DNA from: CAVSUB01 sp963816725
GTDB taxonomy: Bacteria; Acidobacteriota; Vicinamibacteria; Vicinamibacterales; 2-12-FULL-66-21
Assembly (NCBI GenBank): GCA_963816725.1
Contig: CAWFMC010000014.1
Coordinates: forward strand, 62,001-126,000
DNA length: 64,000 bases
Direction of reading: 5' to 3'
Positions 1 to 8,767 of the stretch are shown in pieces (position 1 is the first letter of the stretch; each line of letters opens with the position of its first letter). The notes under the pieces are model-generated. The model worked only from the letters and a program-made list of their open reading frames with translations. It was not told the DNA's origin and ran no database searches. The translations under genes and the position numbers were made by a program.

Positions 1-1785
1 GTTGACGTCCTTGCGCCCGGCCTGCCGCACGGCTTCCGCCGCGCCCGGGACGGCCGGCGCCGAGATCGCCATGATCAGCCGGACCCCGGGGTTGACCCGC
101 ATGACCGTCTGCGTTTCGGCGAAGGCCTTGTCGCGGTCATCGTCGCTCGGGCGGATCGTCACCAGCTTCAGGTTGGGGTACTTCTCCGCCTGCCGCTTCT
201 TGATGAACGCGATCCACTCGTTCTGGTTGGCGGCGCTGAGCGCGCCGGTGATGATCGCGAACTCGCCGGAGCCGTTCAGCAGCCGCGCCGCTTCATCGGT
301 CAGCGTGTTCGCAATGCCTTCCGGCGTCGCCTGGTTGACGAAAAAGTCGCGCGCGTCCGGATCCGCGTCCGCGTCCCAGGTGAGCACCTTGATGCCGCGC
401 TCGCGCGCCTTGCGCAGCACGCTCGAAATGCCACCGCGATTCTCGACCGCGACGGCAATCGCGTCCACGCCGCGGGTGATCCAGTTCTCGACCAGCTCGT
501 TCTGTTTCGCGGCGTCGAGCCCGGTCGGACCGTCCCACAGCAGCTCGATGCCGAGCTCCTTGGCGGCTTCCTCGGCCCCCGCTCGACAACTGATGAAATA
601 CGGATCGCCCTTGGCTTTGGGCATCATCGCAATCACCGGCCGTCGTCCGCCCGGCAGCGGCCGGGCCGCGGCCGCGGCGCTTCCACCGGCCGGCCCGCCC
701 GCTGGCTGCAGCGACCGGACGAGCCACACATTGGTGCTGGCAACGATCAGCGCGCCGGCGACGATGGTGGCGCAGAGCACGGCGACCTGAGAGTTCTTCA
801 CTTCTTCCTCCGGAGGGACGTCGGGTCTAGGCCGGGCTCGCAGGCGCAGCCGGTCGAGGGCAATCGTAGTGAGGAGCAGGCCGCCGGTGAGCACGCCGGC
901 CAGCTCGGTCGGCAGCGCCGCCAGCTGCAGCCCGTTGCGCAGCACGGAGATCGCGAACAGGCCGAGCACCGTGCCCGACAGCGTGCCGCGCCCACCGAAG
1001 ACCGACGTCCCGCCGAGCACCACCGCGGTGATGGCGTCCAGCTCGTAGCCGTTACCAGCGTCGGAGCGGGCCTGGCCGAGATGCGCCACGTAGATGATCG
1101 CGGCGACGCTCGACGCGAGCCCGGACAGAAGATAGACGAGTCCCAGGCGACGCCGAACCGGAATCCCCGCGTAGCGCGCGCCGGCGGGCGAAAAGCCGAT
1201 CGCGTAGAGCGCGCGGCCCACGATCGACCGGTGCAGCAGGATCCCGTAGCCGGCCAGCACCACGATGAACAGCGGCAGTTGCGTCGGGACCACGCCCCAG
1301 AGATAGCCCTGGCCGAGGGCCAGGAAACCGGACGGAAAGCCGGTGTAGTTCACCGCCGCTCGCGTGATGCCTTCGGCGATCCCGCGGAACAGCGACAGCG
1401 AGCCGAGGGTCACGATCAAGGGCGGGATGTCGAACCAGGCAATGAGGACCGCGTTGAGCGCGCCGCCGGCCGCGCCGACGGTCAGCGCCGCCAGCGCCGC
1501 GACCGGTACCGGCGCCCCGGCGCTGTTCACGGCCCCGAACGTCACCGCCGCCAGGCCGAGCATCGCGCCGACCGACAGGTCGATGCCGCCGGCAACGAGG
1601 ACCGGCGTCAACGCGATCGCCAGCAGGCCGAGCTCCACGCTCAGGCGCGTGATTTCGAAGAAGTTACCGATGGTGAAGAAGCTCGGGGCGAGGACCGCGA
1701 ACAGCGCGATCTCGAGGACCAGCGCGAGCGCCACGCGCCATTCGCCGTTGGGCGCCCAGCGCCGCTGCCAGGTCGCGGCGGTCAG
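1..1785 (-). CDS. CUT2 ABC transporter permease in frame with sugar-binding domain (partial, C-terminus off window)
   Basis: One open frame runs leftward off the window edge. The first ~325 codons are an RbsC/RhaQ-type permease of the CUT2 sugar importer family: they include VAGGIDLSVGAM and VVLGGTSVFGGRGT plus many hydrophobic helices. With no stop codon the frame continues through a Pro/Glu-rich linker (about 840-802) into a hydrophobic segment and then a periplasmic sugar-binding domain (RhaS/RbsB type: RPVIAMMPKAKGDPYF, WDGPTGLDAAKQ, VEAVENR-like core). A GTG at 801 preceded by GGAGGAAGAA could restart translation as a separate, membrane-anchored binding protein. The start is uncertain: a CTG at 1785 overlaps the upstream stop as CTGA and has GGAG at good spacing, and GTG codons at 1839 and 1734 are alternatives. 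It sits downstream of a second permease in the presumed L-rhamnose import operon. Substrate is inferred from context only. Confidence 0.8.
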   Translation of the reverse strand, partial: MTAATWQRRWAPNGEWRVALALVLEIALFAVLAPSFFTIGNFFEITRLSVELGLLAIALTPVLVAGGIDLSVGAMLGLAAVTFGAVNSAGAPVPVAALAALTVGAAGGALNAVLIAWFDIPPLIVTLGSLSLFRGIAEGITRAAVNYTGFPSGFLALGQGYLWGVVPTQLPLFIVVLAGYGILLHRSIVGRALYAIGFSPAGARYAGIPVRRRLGLVYLLSGLASSVAAIIYVAHLGQARSDAGNGYELDAITAVVLGGTSVFGGRGTLSGTVLGLFAISVLRNGLQLAALPTELAGVLTGGLLLTTIALDRLRLRARPRPDVPPEEEVKNSQVAVLCATIVAGALIVASTNVWLVRSLQPAGGPAGGSAAAAARPLPGGRRPVIAMMPKAKGDPYFISCRAGAEEAAKELGIELLWDGPTGLDAAKQNELVENWITRGVDAIAVAVENRGGISSVLRKARERGIKVLTWDADADPDARDFFVNQATPEGIANTLTDEAARLLNGSGEFAIITGALSAANQNEWIAFIKKRQAEKYPNLKLVTIRPSDDDRDKAFAETQTVMRVNPGVRLIMAISAPAVPGAAEAVRQAGRKDVN

Positions 1786-2789
1786 ACGCCCGCTCCGGCG
1801 GCGAGCGCGCGTGCGTGCGTGGGCGGCCGCTGCCGCCACGCGTCGATCGCGACGGCGGTCAGGATGATCGCCCCCTGAATGGCCCGCTCCCAGTAGGCGT
1901 TCACGCCGAGGAACGTGAGGGCCGGACCAATCGCCCCTAACAGAATCACCCCGAGCATCGTGCCGGCGAACGTGCCGCGGCCACCGCGAATGGCGGTGCC
2001 GCCGACGATCACCGCGGCGATCACCTTCATCTCCAGGCCCAGGCCGGTGTTGCTCGGAATCTGGTTGAAGCGCACGGCGTTCAGGAGGGCGGCGAGGCCG
2101 GTCAACGCGCCGGCGCCGGTGAAGACCGCCCACTTCACGAAGGCAGTGTCGAAGCCGGCCAGCCGGGCGGCATCAGGGTTCGAGCCGGTGGCGTAAATCG
2201 CCCGTCCCGCGGCCACGTGCGCGGCGCTCCACGCCAGAGCGACCAGCAAGCCTGCCGACACGACGAACACGGCAATCGGATAGGTCGCCTGCGAGACGCC
2301 CAGCCACTGATACCCGGCCGGCAGATCCTCCACCCAGGCGCCCTGGGTGATCCACCGCAGCCCCTCACGCAGGATGACCATCGTCGACAGCGTGACGACA
2401 ATCGACGGCAGCCGCAGGTAGGCCACGAGCGCGCCGTTGGTCGCACCGAGTGCGGCGCCGGCGAGGAGGACCAGGAGCACGATCGCCGGGTTGGCCACGC
2501 CGGCCTTGGCCGCGACGCCCGAGAGCACCGCGCAGATCGCGAACACCGATCCGACCGAGATGTCGATCTCGCCGGTGATCACGATCAGCGTCGCGCCGAG
2601 CGACACGATCAGCACCGGCAGGTTGGCGAGGAACAGATCGCCCAGGTTCGCGCGCGAGAAGTAGCCCGGCGCGGCGAATGCGAGCACGAGGCCGAGCAGG
2701 GCGATCGCGCCGGCGACCGACACTTCGCGCCGGTACGGCGCGAGGCTGGAAAGGCGGCCGCCGGCGTGGGGTTGAGCGCTTCGGATCAC
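1782..2789 (-). CDS. CUT2 sugar ABC transporter permease (RhaP/RhaQ-like)
   Basis: This 335-residue polytopic membrane protein is of the usual length for RbsC-family permeases. Visible family features are GEIDISVGSVFAICAVLSG near residue 75 and the C-terminal block with VIAAVIVGGTAIRGGRGTF near residue 245, which matches the conserved permease loop that contacts the ATPase. It would pair with the permease domain encoded immediately downstream (4-base stop/start overlap) and with the duplicated ATPase at 6985-8487 to import a pentose or deoxyhexose. The adjoining rhamnulokinase and rhamnulose-phosphate aldolase genes suggest L-rhamnose. The family assignment is firm; the substrate is inferred. 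Confidence 0.9.
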   Translation of the reverse strand: MIRSAQPHAGGRLSSLAPYRREVSVAGAIALLGLVLAFAAPGYFSRANLGDLFLANLPVLIVSLGATLIVITGEIDISVGSVFAICAVLSGVAAKAGVANPAIVLLVLLAGAALGATNGALVAYLRLPSIVVTLSTMVILREGLRWITQGAWVEDLPAGYQWLGVSQATYPIAVFVVSAGLLVALAWSAAHVAAGRAIYATGSNPDAARLAGFDTAFVKWAVFTGAGALTGLAALLNAVRFNQIPSNTGLGLEMKVIAAVIVGGTAIRGGRGTFAGTMLGVILLGAIGPALTFLGVNAYWERAIQGAIILTAVAIDAWRQRPPTHARALAAGAGV

Positions 2790-2840
2790 GGGTCTCGCCG
2801 GGGCTCAGCCTACCACTGCTGGTGAGCGCTACGCGCCACT

Positions 2841-2924
2841 CGGGAGTCGGGACTCGGCGCTCGGCGCTCGGCGCTCGGCGCTCGGCGCTCGGCTCTCGGC
2901 TCTCGGCTCTCGGCTCTCGGCTGA
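2841..2924. repeat. Tandem heptanucleotide tract (CGGCGCT/CGGCTCT family, 12 units)
   Basis: Twelve consecutive 7-base units occur: CGGGAGT, CGGGACT, five exact copies of CGGCGCT, four exact copies of CGGCTCT, and a terminal CGGCTGA. The tract lies in the 342-base gap (2790-3131) between the 3' end of the TonB receptor gene and the permease start. I see no gene or obvious promoter in the rest of that gap. It is the most regular member of a repeat class found throughout the window. Confidence 0.95.
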
Positions 2925-3131
2925 GAAGGCGAAAACGCTCGAATCGCGCAGAGAGCATCGGGCACGAACCGCAACGCAGAAAGAATGACACCGGATTACG
3001 GAAGGTGGTGGGGAGAGCACCGCGGTCGCAGCGGCAACCCGTGAGGAGGTTCGGGTGCCGCTGCGCCGCGGTGTCGCGCACCGCGTGCGCGACCTCAATT
3101 CTACAGGACCGTGCCCTGTATCAATCAGCCG

Positions 3132-6100
3132 TCAGAACGTGAATCTCGCGCCGAGCTGGATCCGCCGGGCGCTGAGCGTGGCGCCTGACAGGTAGCCGAA
3201 CGAGGTCGGGTTCGTCAGCTGATGCGTCGTGTAGTCGAACTGCGCGCCGGTGTTGACGCCGGTCCACTCGTCGTGGTTGAACGCGTTGTAGAGCTCGACG
3301 CGGAACTGCAGGCGGCGGGTTCCGCCGACCGGCACGTTCTTGAACAGCGAGATGTCGAAGTTCACGAAACCGGGGCCCTGCAGCTCGTCGTTCAGTGCAT
3401 TACCGAGACGATTGGGGTCGCTCGGCGGTCCGATGCACTCCGTCCGGAACTGGCGCGTGAAGCTGCGCTCGTCCTTCGGCAGGTTCGGGTCGCACAGGAT
3501 GTCGACACGGCTCCCGTTGCCGCTGATCGCGCCGGTGCCGCTGAGCGCACCGGTCGGCACGTTCGTGTAGCTGTAGCTGAAGCCCTGGCGGGTTCCGCTC
3601 AGGATCTGAGTGATCCCCGAGATCTGCCAGTTGTTCAGGATCCCCTCGACGACCGCGTTGCTGTCGATCTTCGGCGGCTCGTAGGAGTAGTTGATGATCA
3701 CGTTGTGCGGGCGACGGCCGTTCTGCGTGTAGTTACGCGCGCGGTTGTCGTCCACGAACGGATCGATCGTGCCGAGGTTCTTGTTCACCATCTCGTAGGT
3801 GTACGACACGCCCATCGCAAGGCCGTCGGACGAGCGGCGGCGGTTGACGCTGAGCTGCAGCGAGTCGTAGTCCGAGTAGCCGGTGAACTCGCGCTGGATG
3901 ATCGAGCCGTAGCCCTGGTACGGACGCAGCAGATCATCGAGGTAGGGCTGCGGCTGGCCGTTGCTGACGTTGGTCGGATCCAGGTTCTGCGGCTGGTAGG
4001 CATAGCCGTACGGCCGCCCGTTGATCTGGCGTCCGGAAATCAGCTGGTTTCGCGCCGCATTGCCGACGTAGGCGAAGTCGGCGACCAGGTTGAAGCCGAT
4101 GTCGCGCTGGACGCCGAGGCTCCAGTTGTAGACGACCGGCGGCTTGTTGAAGTCCTGAATCAGGCGGACGGCAGTGGGCGTGGGGCTGAGCGGGCTCGAG
4201 AGCAGCGCCGACAGCGTGGTGTAGTTCAGGGTGTAGGTGTTGAGCACCGGCGGCAGCTCGATCAGATCGAGGATGTTGTCGTCGGAGTAGCGGTCGTAGA
4301 ACACGCCCGCGCCGCCCCGGACCGCGGTCTTGCCGTCACCGGTGACGTCCCAGGCGAAGCCGATGCGCGGCGCCGGGCGGAACGGGTGGGTCTCCTGCGG
4401 CGTGCCGTCGTAGGTCACCATGCCGTTGGTGATGTTGCCGGTGCCCGGCACGAAGCGGCCGATGTAGATCGGCGGGAGCGTGTTCCCGTTGATCGGGTTG
4501 AGCGCCGCGCGGGAGCCGTTCACGAGCGTCGGCTGGTACAGCAGGGGCGCCGCCGAGGCGCTCCACGTCGTCGGATCGAAGGCGGCGACGGTGTCCCCGT
4601 TACTCTCCGTCGGGGTGATGTAGTAGAAGCGGATCCCGGCGTCGATCGTGAACTTCCGCGACACGCGCCAGTTGTCCTGGGCGTAGAACTCGGTGTTCAT
4701 GAACAGGCCGTGTGCCGAGGGATGGCCGTCCGACTCCTGGTACTGCGTCACGGCGCCGAGCAGGCCGTTGGCAAAACCCAGGTTGGTGTTCAGCGGGTTG
4801 GAGCCGTCGGTGTTGAAGCTGAGCGAGCCGTTGTAGAACGAGGCGCGCTGCGCCGGGCGGGTGGTGTGCTCGACGAACAACCCGGTCTTCAGGTTGTGCG
4901 CGCCCTTGATCTTCGTCATGTTGCCGGAGAAGTTCCACAGCGTGTTGTAGCCAAAGAACGGCCAGCGGTTGTCGGTGTTGAACGACGCGTAGCTCGGGTT
5001 GCCTGTGTTCGGAGTTGGCAGTCCACCCAGGAAAGAAGCGTTCGGCACGATACGTTCCGGGTTCGCCTGCGGGAAGAACTGCTGGAAGCCGGGCAGCACC
5101 AGGGTGCGGTCGTTGCCGTCCTTGGCCGCCTGGTTCAACGCCTGCGTGTTCTGGTGCGACCAGTTCACGCCCACCGTCAACTCGGAGAAGGTGGTCGAGT
5201 TGAAGGTGTGGAGCAGCGTGTTCACGAGACCGGCGCTGCGGATCGAGTACTTGCTCGGCTGCTGCGGCCAGCCGCCGCCCGATCCGAGCAGCGACGTCAC
5301 GCCGCCGGCATACGCCTCGTAGCCCCACTGCACGCGCGAGTAGAACGTCGTCTTCTCGGCGATGTTCCAGTCCATGCGCAGGACCTGGTCGTTGCGCGGC
5401 CGATCCTGCACCGTCTGGAACACGTAGTTGTAGGCCCTGGCGCCGGTCGGGTCGCTGGCGTTCGGCAGCGGGAACAGGTTGAACATCGTCTGCATCACCG
5501 GGTCGATGCGGCTCGCCGGAATCACGTTGCCCGGGAAGCAGGCGGGGCCGCCGGCGGTGATGCTGCACGCGCCGGGGAGAAGCGGGTCGCGGATGAAGAC
5601 CAGGCGATTCTGGCCGTCGAAGGTCTGCGAGAAGTCACCGCGGCGTTCGAGCTCGGTCGGCACCCGGCGCTGATTCAGGCCACCCGGATCGGTCCGCGAC
5701 AGGATGTCCTGCGAGAAGAAGAAGAACAGCTTGTTGCGCCCCTTGTTGAAATCGGTCCCAGGCACCAGCACCGGGCCGCCAAGGGTCCACGCGGTGTTGT
5801 CGAACTGGTAGAGCGGCGGGTCGCACTGGGCCGTGTTCCCGAGGTTGCACTGCTGGCGGCGCGTGAACTCGTTGCCGTTCAGCGAGTCGTCTCGTTTGTA
5901 GTAGGCCAGGCTGCCGCGGAAGTCCTTCGAGCCGCTGCGGGTGACGACGGTGATGGTGGCGCCGGAGCTGCGGCCGTACTCGGCCTGGAAGTTCGAGGTC
6001 TGGACCCGCACTTCGGCGATGGAGTCGAGCGCCGGAGCGGAGTAGTTGCCGCTGTTCGATCCGGTGTCCTTGCTCGTCACGCCGTCGTACGAGAAGTTGA

Positions 6101-6681
6101 AGCCGCCGCTGCGGCCGTTGATCGACAGGCCGCCCATGCTGCCCCAGCCCGGCGCCTCGCGGTTGGTCGTGTCGACGACGCCCGGGAGGAGCTTGAGGTA
6201 TCCGGCGAAGTCACGGCCCTTAAGGGCGATGTCCTCGATCTTTTCGCGGTCGACCAGGCCCGAGCGGGCCGCGTTGGTCGTCTGCACCAGTGAGGCTTCA
6301 GCCTGGACGGTGACCTGCTCACTGAGCTGGCCGACGTCGAGCGCGATCGCCCGGAGCGCGAGGCGCTCGGTCGCGCCCAGCTTGAGCCCCTGCTGCTCGT
6401 AGGTCTTGAAACCCTCCATGGTGACCTTGATGTCGTAGGTGCCGGCCAGGAGGTCCGGAAACACGAACGCGCCGTCGGGTCCCGTGACGGCGTCGCGCGT
6501 CAGGTTGGTCCCCGTGTTCTGTAACGGTCACCGTAGCGCCCGGCATGACGCCGCCGCCGGTATCGGTGACCGTGCCCAAAATCTGACCGGTCAGGCCCTG
6601 CGCCTGGACCCGGCTTACGCTGCCGGCAGCTGCCAGCATTAGCAGGCCTGCCACCAGGATCCTGCACAAACGGAGATTCAC
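3132..6681 (-). CDS. TonB-dependent receptor, Oar-like, with N-terminal carboxypeptidase-regulatory-like domain (apparent frameshift)
   Basis: This is a large outer-membrane receptor expected to import a carbohydrate with TonB energy. The GTG start at 6681 has AGGAGGAG just upstream and gives a signal peptide ending in VQAQ. A CarbopepD_reg-like beta-sandwich follows (TGQILGTVTDTGGGVMPGAT ... GTYDIKVTMEGFKTYEQ). Then come a plug domain (LKLLPGVVDTT, SIAEVRVQTSNFQAEYGRSSG) and a roughly 900-residue Oar-like barrel ending in Phe (QLGARFTF). The frame of the signal peptide and that of the remaining 1,110 residues differ by one base, with the switch between about 6515 and 6530. The total span of 3,550 bases is a multiple of three plus one, so a one-base insertion would explain it. 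It lies between the ABC ATPase and permease genes on the same strand. Function depends on whether the frameshift is real. Confidence 0.88.
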
Positions 6682-6783
6682 GTGCTCCTCCTCTCGAGAA
6701 CGCGGTCGCGGATGAAACGTCGAAAGCGCGCGCGGCTGGCGCCACGAGGCGCACCCAGCGTGCCAGCAGGTTGTAGGCGCTGG

Positions 6784-6808
6784 CTGAAATCCGGTCAACC
6801 GGTTTCAG
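6784..6808. promoter_or_regulatory. Inverted repeat, candidate operator upstream of the TonB receptor gene
   Basis: An imperfect dyad has left arm CTGAAATCCGG, spacer TCAA and right arm CCGGTTTCAG. It lies about 105 bases upstream of the receptor start, in the 303-base gap 6682-6984, which otherwise holds no gene. The GTTTCAG half resembles the dyads at 6989-7000 and 8701-8714, and CGAAACG occurs again at 6832-6838. This is consistent with an operator for the adjacent regulator, but binding is inferred. Confidence 0.45.
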
Positions 6809-6984
6809 AACAGCCAGGGGGTTTTGGCGATACGAAACGCTTGTATACAGCCGCGGCGGAGCGGAAACGGAGAAGGTTTCCCGCCGGATTCCGGCTGCTT
6901 TTGCTGAGGTCAGCGGTTACCGGGGGCCCGGCGAAGTGATCGGGTCCAGGCGCGCGTTGCGCAGTGTAATCAGCAACCCGGCGG

Positions 6985-8487
6985 TTACGAAACGCGTTTC
7001 AGCCCAATGCCAGCGCCAGGATCGCCGGTTGCGTTACTGACCGCGCGATCGAGAATGCCGGCAATCCGCCCCCCGCGCATGACCGCGATGCGGTCGCTCA
7101 TCCCGAGAATCTCGGGCATCTCGGATGAAATCATCACGATCGCCATGCCGCGCGCGGCCAGGGTCCCCATCAGCGTGTGGATCTCCGCCTTGGCCCCGAC
7201 GTCGACGCCCTGCGTCGGCTCGTCGAGGATCAGAACCCGGGGGTGGGTCTCCAGCCAGCGCGCCAGGGCGACTTTCTGCTGGTTGCCGCCTGACAGCGAC
7301 CCGACGTCCGCGTCGAGCGATGCGGTCTTGATCCGGAGGTCGTCGACGTAGCCCCGCGCCGCCTCCCGCTCGGCGGCGCGATCGATGAGGCCGCGCCGCG
7401 ACACGCCGGCGAGATTGGCCAGGCTGGCGTTCGCCGTCACCGACATTTCCAGCACCACGCCGTGCTGCCGGCGATCCTCGGGCACGTAGGCCAGGCCGGC
7501 GGCAATCGCGGCCGCCGGAGTGCTCGGCGTCACGACCGCGCCATCCACCAGGATCTGCCCCTCGTCGGCCGGACGCAGCCCGAAGATGATTTCCGCGAGC
7601 TCGGTGCGGCCGGAGCCGACCAGGCCGGCCAGGCCGAGGATCTCGCCGTGGCGCACGGTCAGCGACACATTGCGGATCCCCGAGGCGCGATGCGACACTC
7701 CGCGCAGCTCCAGGGCCGCGCCGCCGAGTGCGACCTCGCGTTTCGGAAAAACCGTCGAGACCTCGCGCCCGACCATCAGCCGAATGAGGTCGTCACGGGA
7801 GACGGCTTTGCCCGGCCGCGTGGCCACCGACTCTCCGTCGCGCAGCACCGTGATGCGATCGGCGATCGCGGCAATCTCCTCGAGCCGGTGCGAGATGTAG
7901 ATCACGCCGGCGCCGTCGTTGCGCAGACGCTCGATCGCGGCGAAGAGCTGCGCCGCCTCCCGATCGGTGAGCGAGGCGGTCGGCTCGTCCATGATCAGCA
8001 CGCGCGCGTCGGCACCGAGGGCCTTGGCGATCTCGACCATCTGCTGCTCGGGCATGCTCAACGTGTCGACACGGCGTTCGGTGTCGATCGAGGCCCCTAC
8101 CCGCGCCAGCAGATCCGCGGCACGCCGGGCGCGACCGGCCCAATCGACCCGCCGCCACGAGCGCCCACCTTCGAGGGCGAGCGCGATGTTCTCGGCCACG
8201 GACAGATCGGGGAAGAGCGAGGGCTGCTGGTAGATGGCCGCGATGCCGAGCGCGCGCGCGAGCGCGGGCGTCATCTGGGGCACCCGCCGGCCGTCCACGT
8301 CCAGCGTGCCCGCGTCGGGGACGACGGCGCCGGTCACGACCTTGACGAGCGTGCTCTTGCCGGCGCCGTTCTCTCCCACCAGGGCGTGCACTTCGCCTCG
8401 ACGCAAGTCGAACGACACGCCTTTGAGGGCCCGGGCGCCCTCGTAGGACTTGGCGATCGCGGTCGCCTGAAGCAGGCTCTCGGCCAT
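6985..8487 (-). CDS. CUT2 sugar ABC transporter ATP-binding protein (two ABC domains; RhaT/RbsA/MglA-like)
   Basis: About 500 residues with two nucleotide-binding domains, the usual size for RbsA/MglA-type ATPases. The first half has Walker A GENGAGKST and Walker B VLIMDEPT, with a weakened signature around LSMPEQQM. The second half has a degenerate Walker A (GLVGSGRTEL), a full signature LSGGNQQK and Walker B VLILDEPTQGVD. Such asymmetry is normal in this family. It would energise the two permeases at 1-2789; the TonB receptor gene lies between them on the same strand. I start at the ATG at 8487 (MAESLLQAT). An upstream in-frame ATG at 8550 is possible but adds residues unlike the family. 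It is divergent from the regulator at 8768. Substrate is inferred as L-rhamnose. Confidence 0.9.
   Translation of the reverse strand: MAESLLQATAIAKSYEGARALKGVSFDLRRGEVHALVGENGAGKSTLVKVVTGAVVPDAGTLDVDGRRVPQMTPALARALGIAAIYQQPSLFPDLSVAENIALALEGGRSWRRVDWAGRARRAADLLARVGASIDTERRVDTLSMPEQQMVEIAKALGADARVLIMDEPTASLTDREAAQLFAAIERLRNDGAGVIYISHRLEEIAAIADRITVLRDGESVATRPGKAVSRDDLIRLMVGREVSTVFPKREVALGGAALELRGVSHRASGIRNVSLTVRHGEILGLAGLVGSGRTELAEIIFGLRPADEGQILVDGAVVTPSTPAAAIAAGLAYVPEDRRQHGVVLEMSVTANASLANLAGVSRRGLIDRAAEREAARGYVDDLRIKTASLDADVGSLSGGNQQKVALARWLETHPRVLILDEPTQGVDVGAKAEIHTLMGTLAARGMAIVMISSEMPEILGMSDRIAVMRGGRIAGILDRAVSNATGDPGAGIGLKRVS
6989..7000. promoter_or_regulatory. Perfect palindrome GAAACGCGTTTC, candidate operator overlapping the ATPase gene 3' end
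   Basis: The 12-base palindrome overlaps the last codons of the ABC ATPase gene (Leu-Lys-Arg-Val-Ser), upstream of the TonB gene. It shares CGAAACG and TTTCAG with the dyad at 8701-8714. It could be a true site or a coincidence of coding sequence. Confidence 0.3.
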
Positions 8488-8700
8488 GGTTCGGCGGATG
8501 ATACCGTAGGCCGGTGCGTGTTTCCTGCTGCGAAACTGCCCGCTCGACACGCCGAACCGCCGACTGGAATGGCCGGCGGCAGCGCTGCGCAGACCGGCAA
8601 TACGCCTGTCTTGAATGTGATGCGGCGATATCCAGGCCGACGAGCCAGCCGCTTATGCCGCCTGCAGCACGCCCGTAACAACCGCCTGACGTTGCGCTGT

Positions 8701-8714
8701 CCGAAACGTTTCAG
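8701..8714. promoter_or_regulatory. Dyad CCGAAACGTTTCAG, candidate operator between ATPase and regulator genes
   Basis: The palindromic core GAAACGTTTC lies 54 bases before the chosen regulator start and about 210 bases before the divergent ATPase start, in the 280-base gap 8488-8767. Its placement and its resemblance to the dyads at 6989-7000 and 6784-6808 suggest an operator for the local sugar regulator. No confident -35/-10 pair was found in this gap. Confidence 0.5.
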
Positions 8715-8767
8715 TCATAATGGAGGCCCGCGTTGAGCGGTCGTTTCCTACCACGCTGAGGTCAGTC

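Noticed and set aside
2..790. Plus-strand ORF at the left edge
   Set aside because: Ser/Ala-rich shadow. The opposite strand reads as a clear sugar-binding domain continuing from the permease.
2841..2924. CRISPR array
   Set aside because: The units are 7 bases with no spacers, so this is a simple tandem repeat.
3222..6293. 1,023-codon plus-strand ORF opposite the TonB receptor gene
   Set aside because: Its translation is Val/Arg/Ala-rich with no domain or hydrophobic pattern. It mirrors the receptor codons in a GC-rich genome, and the minus strand carries a full receptor.
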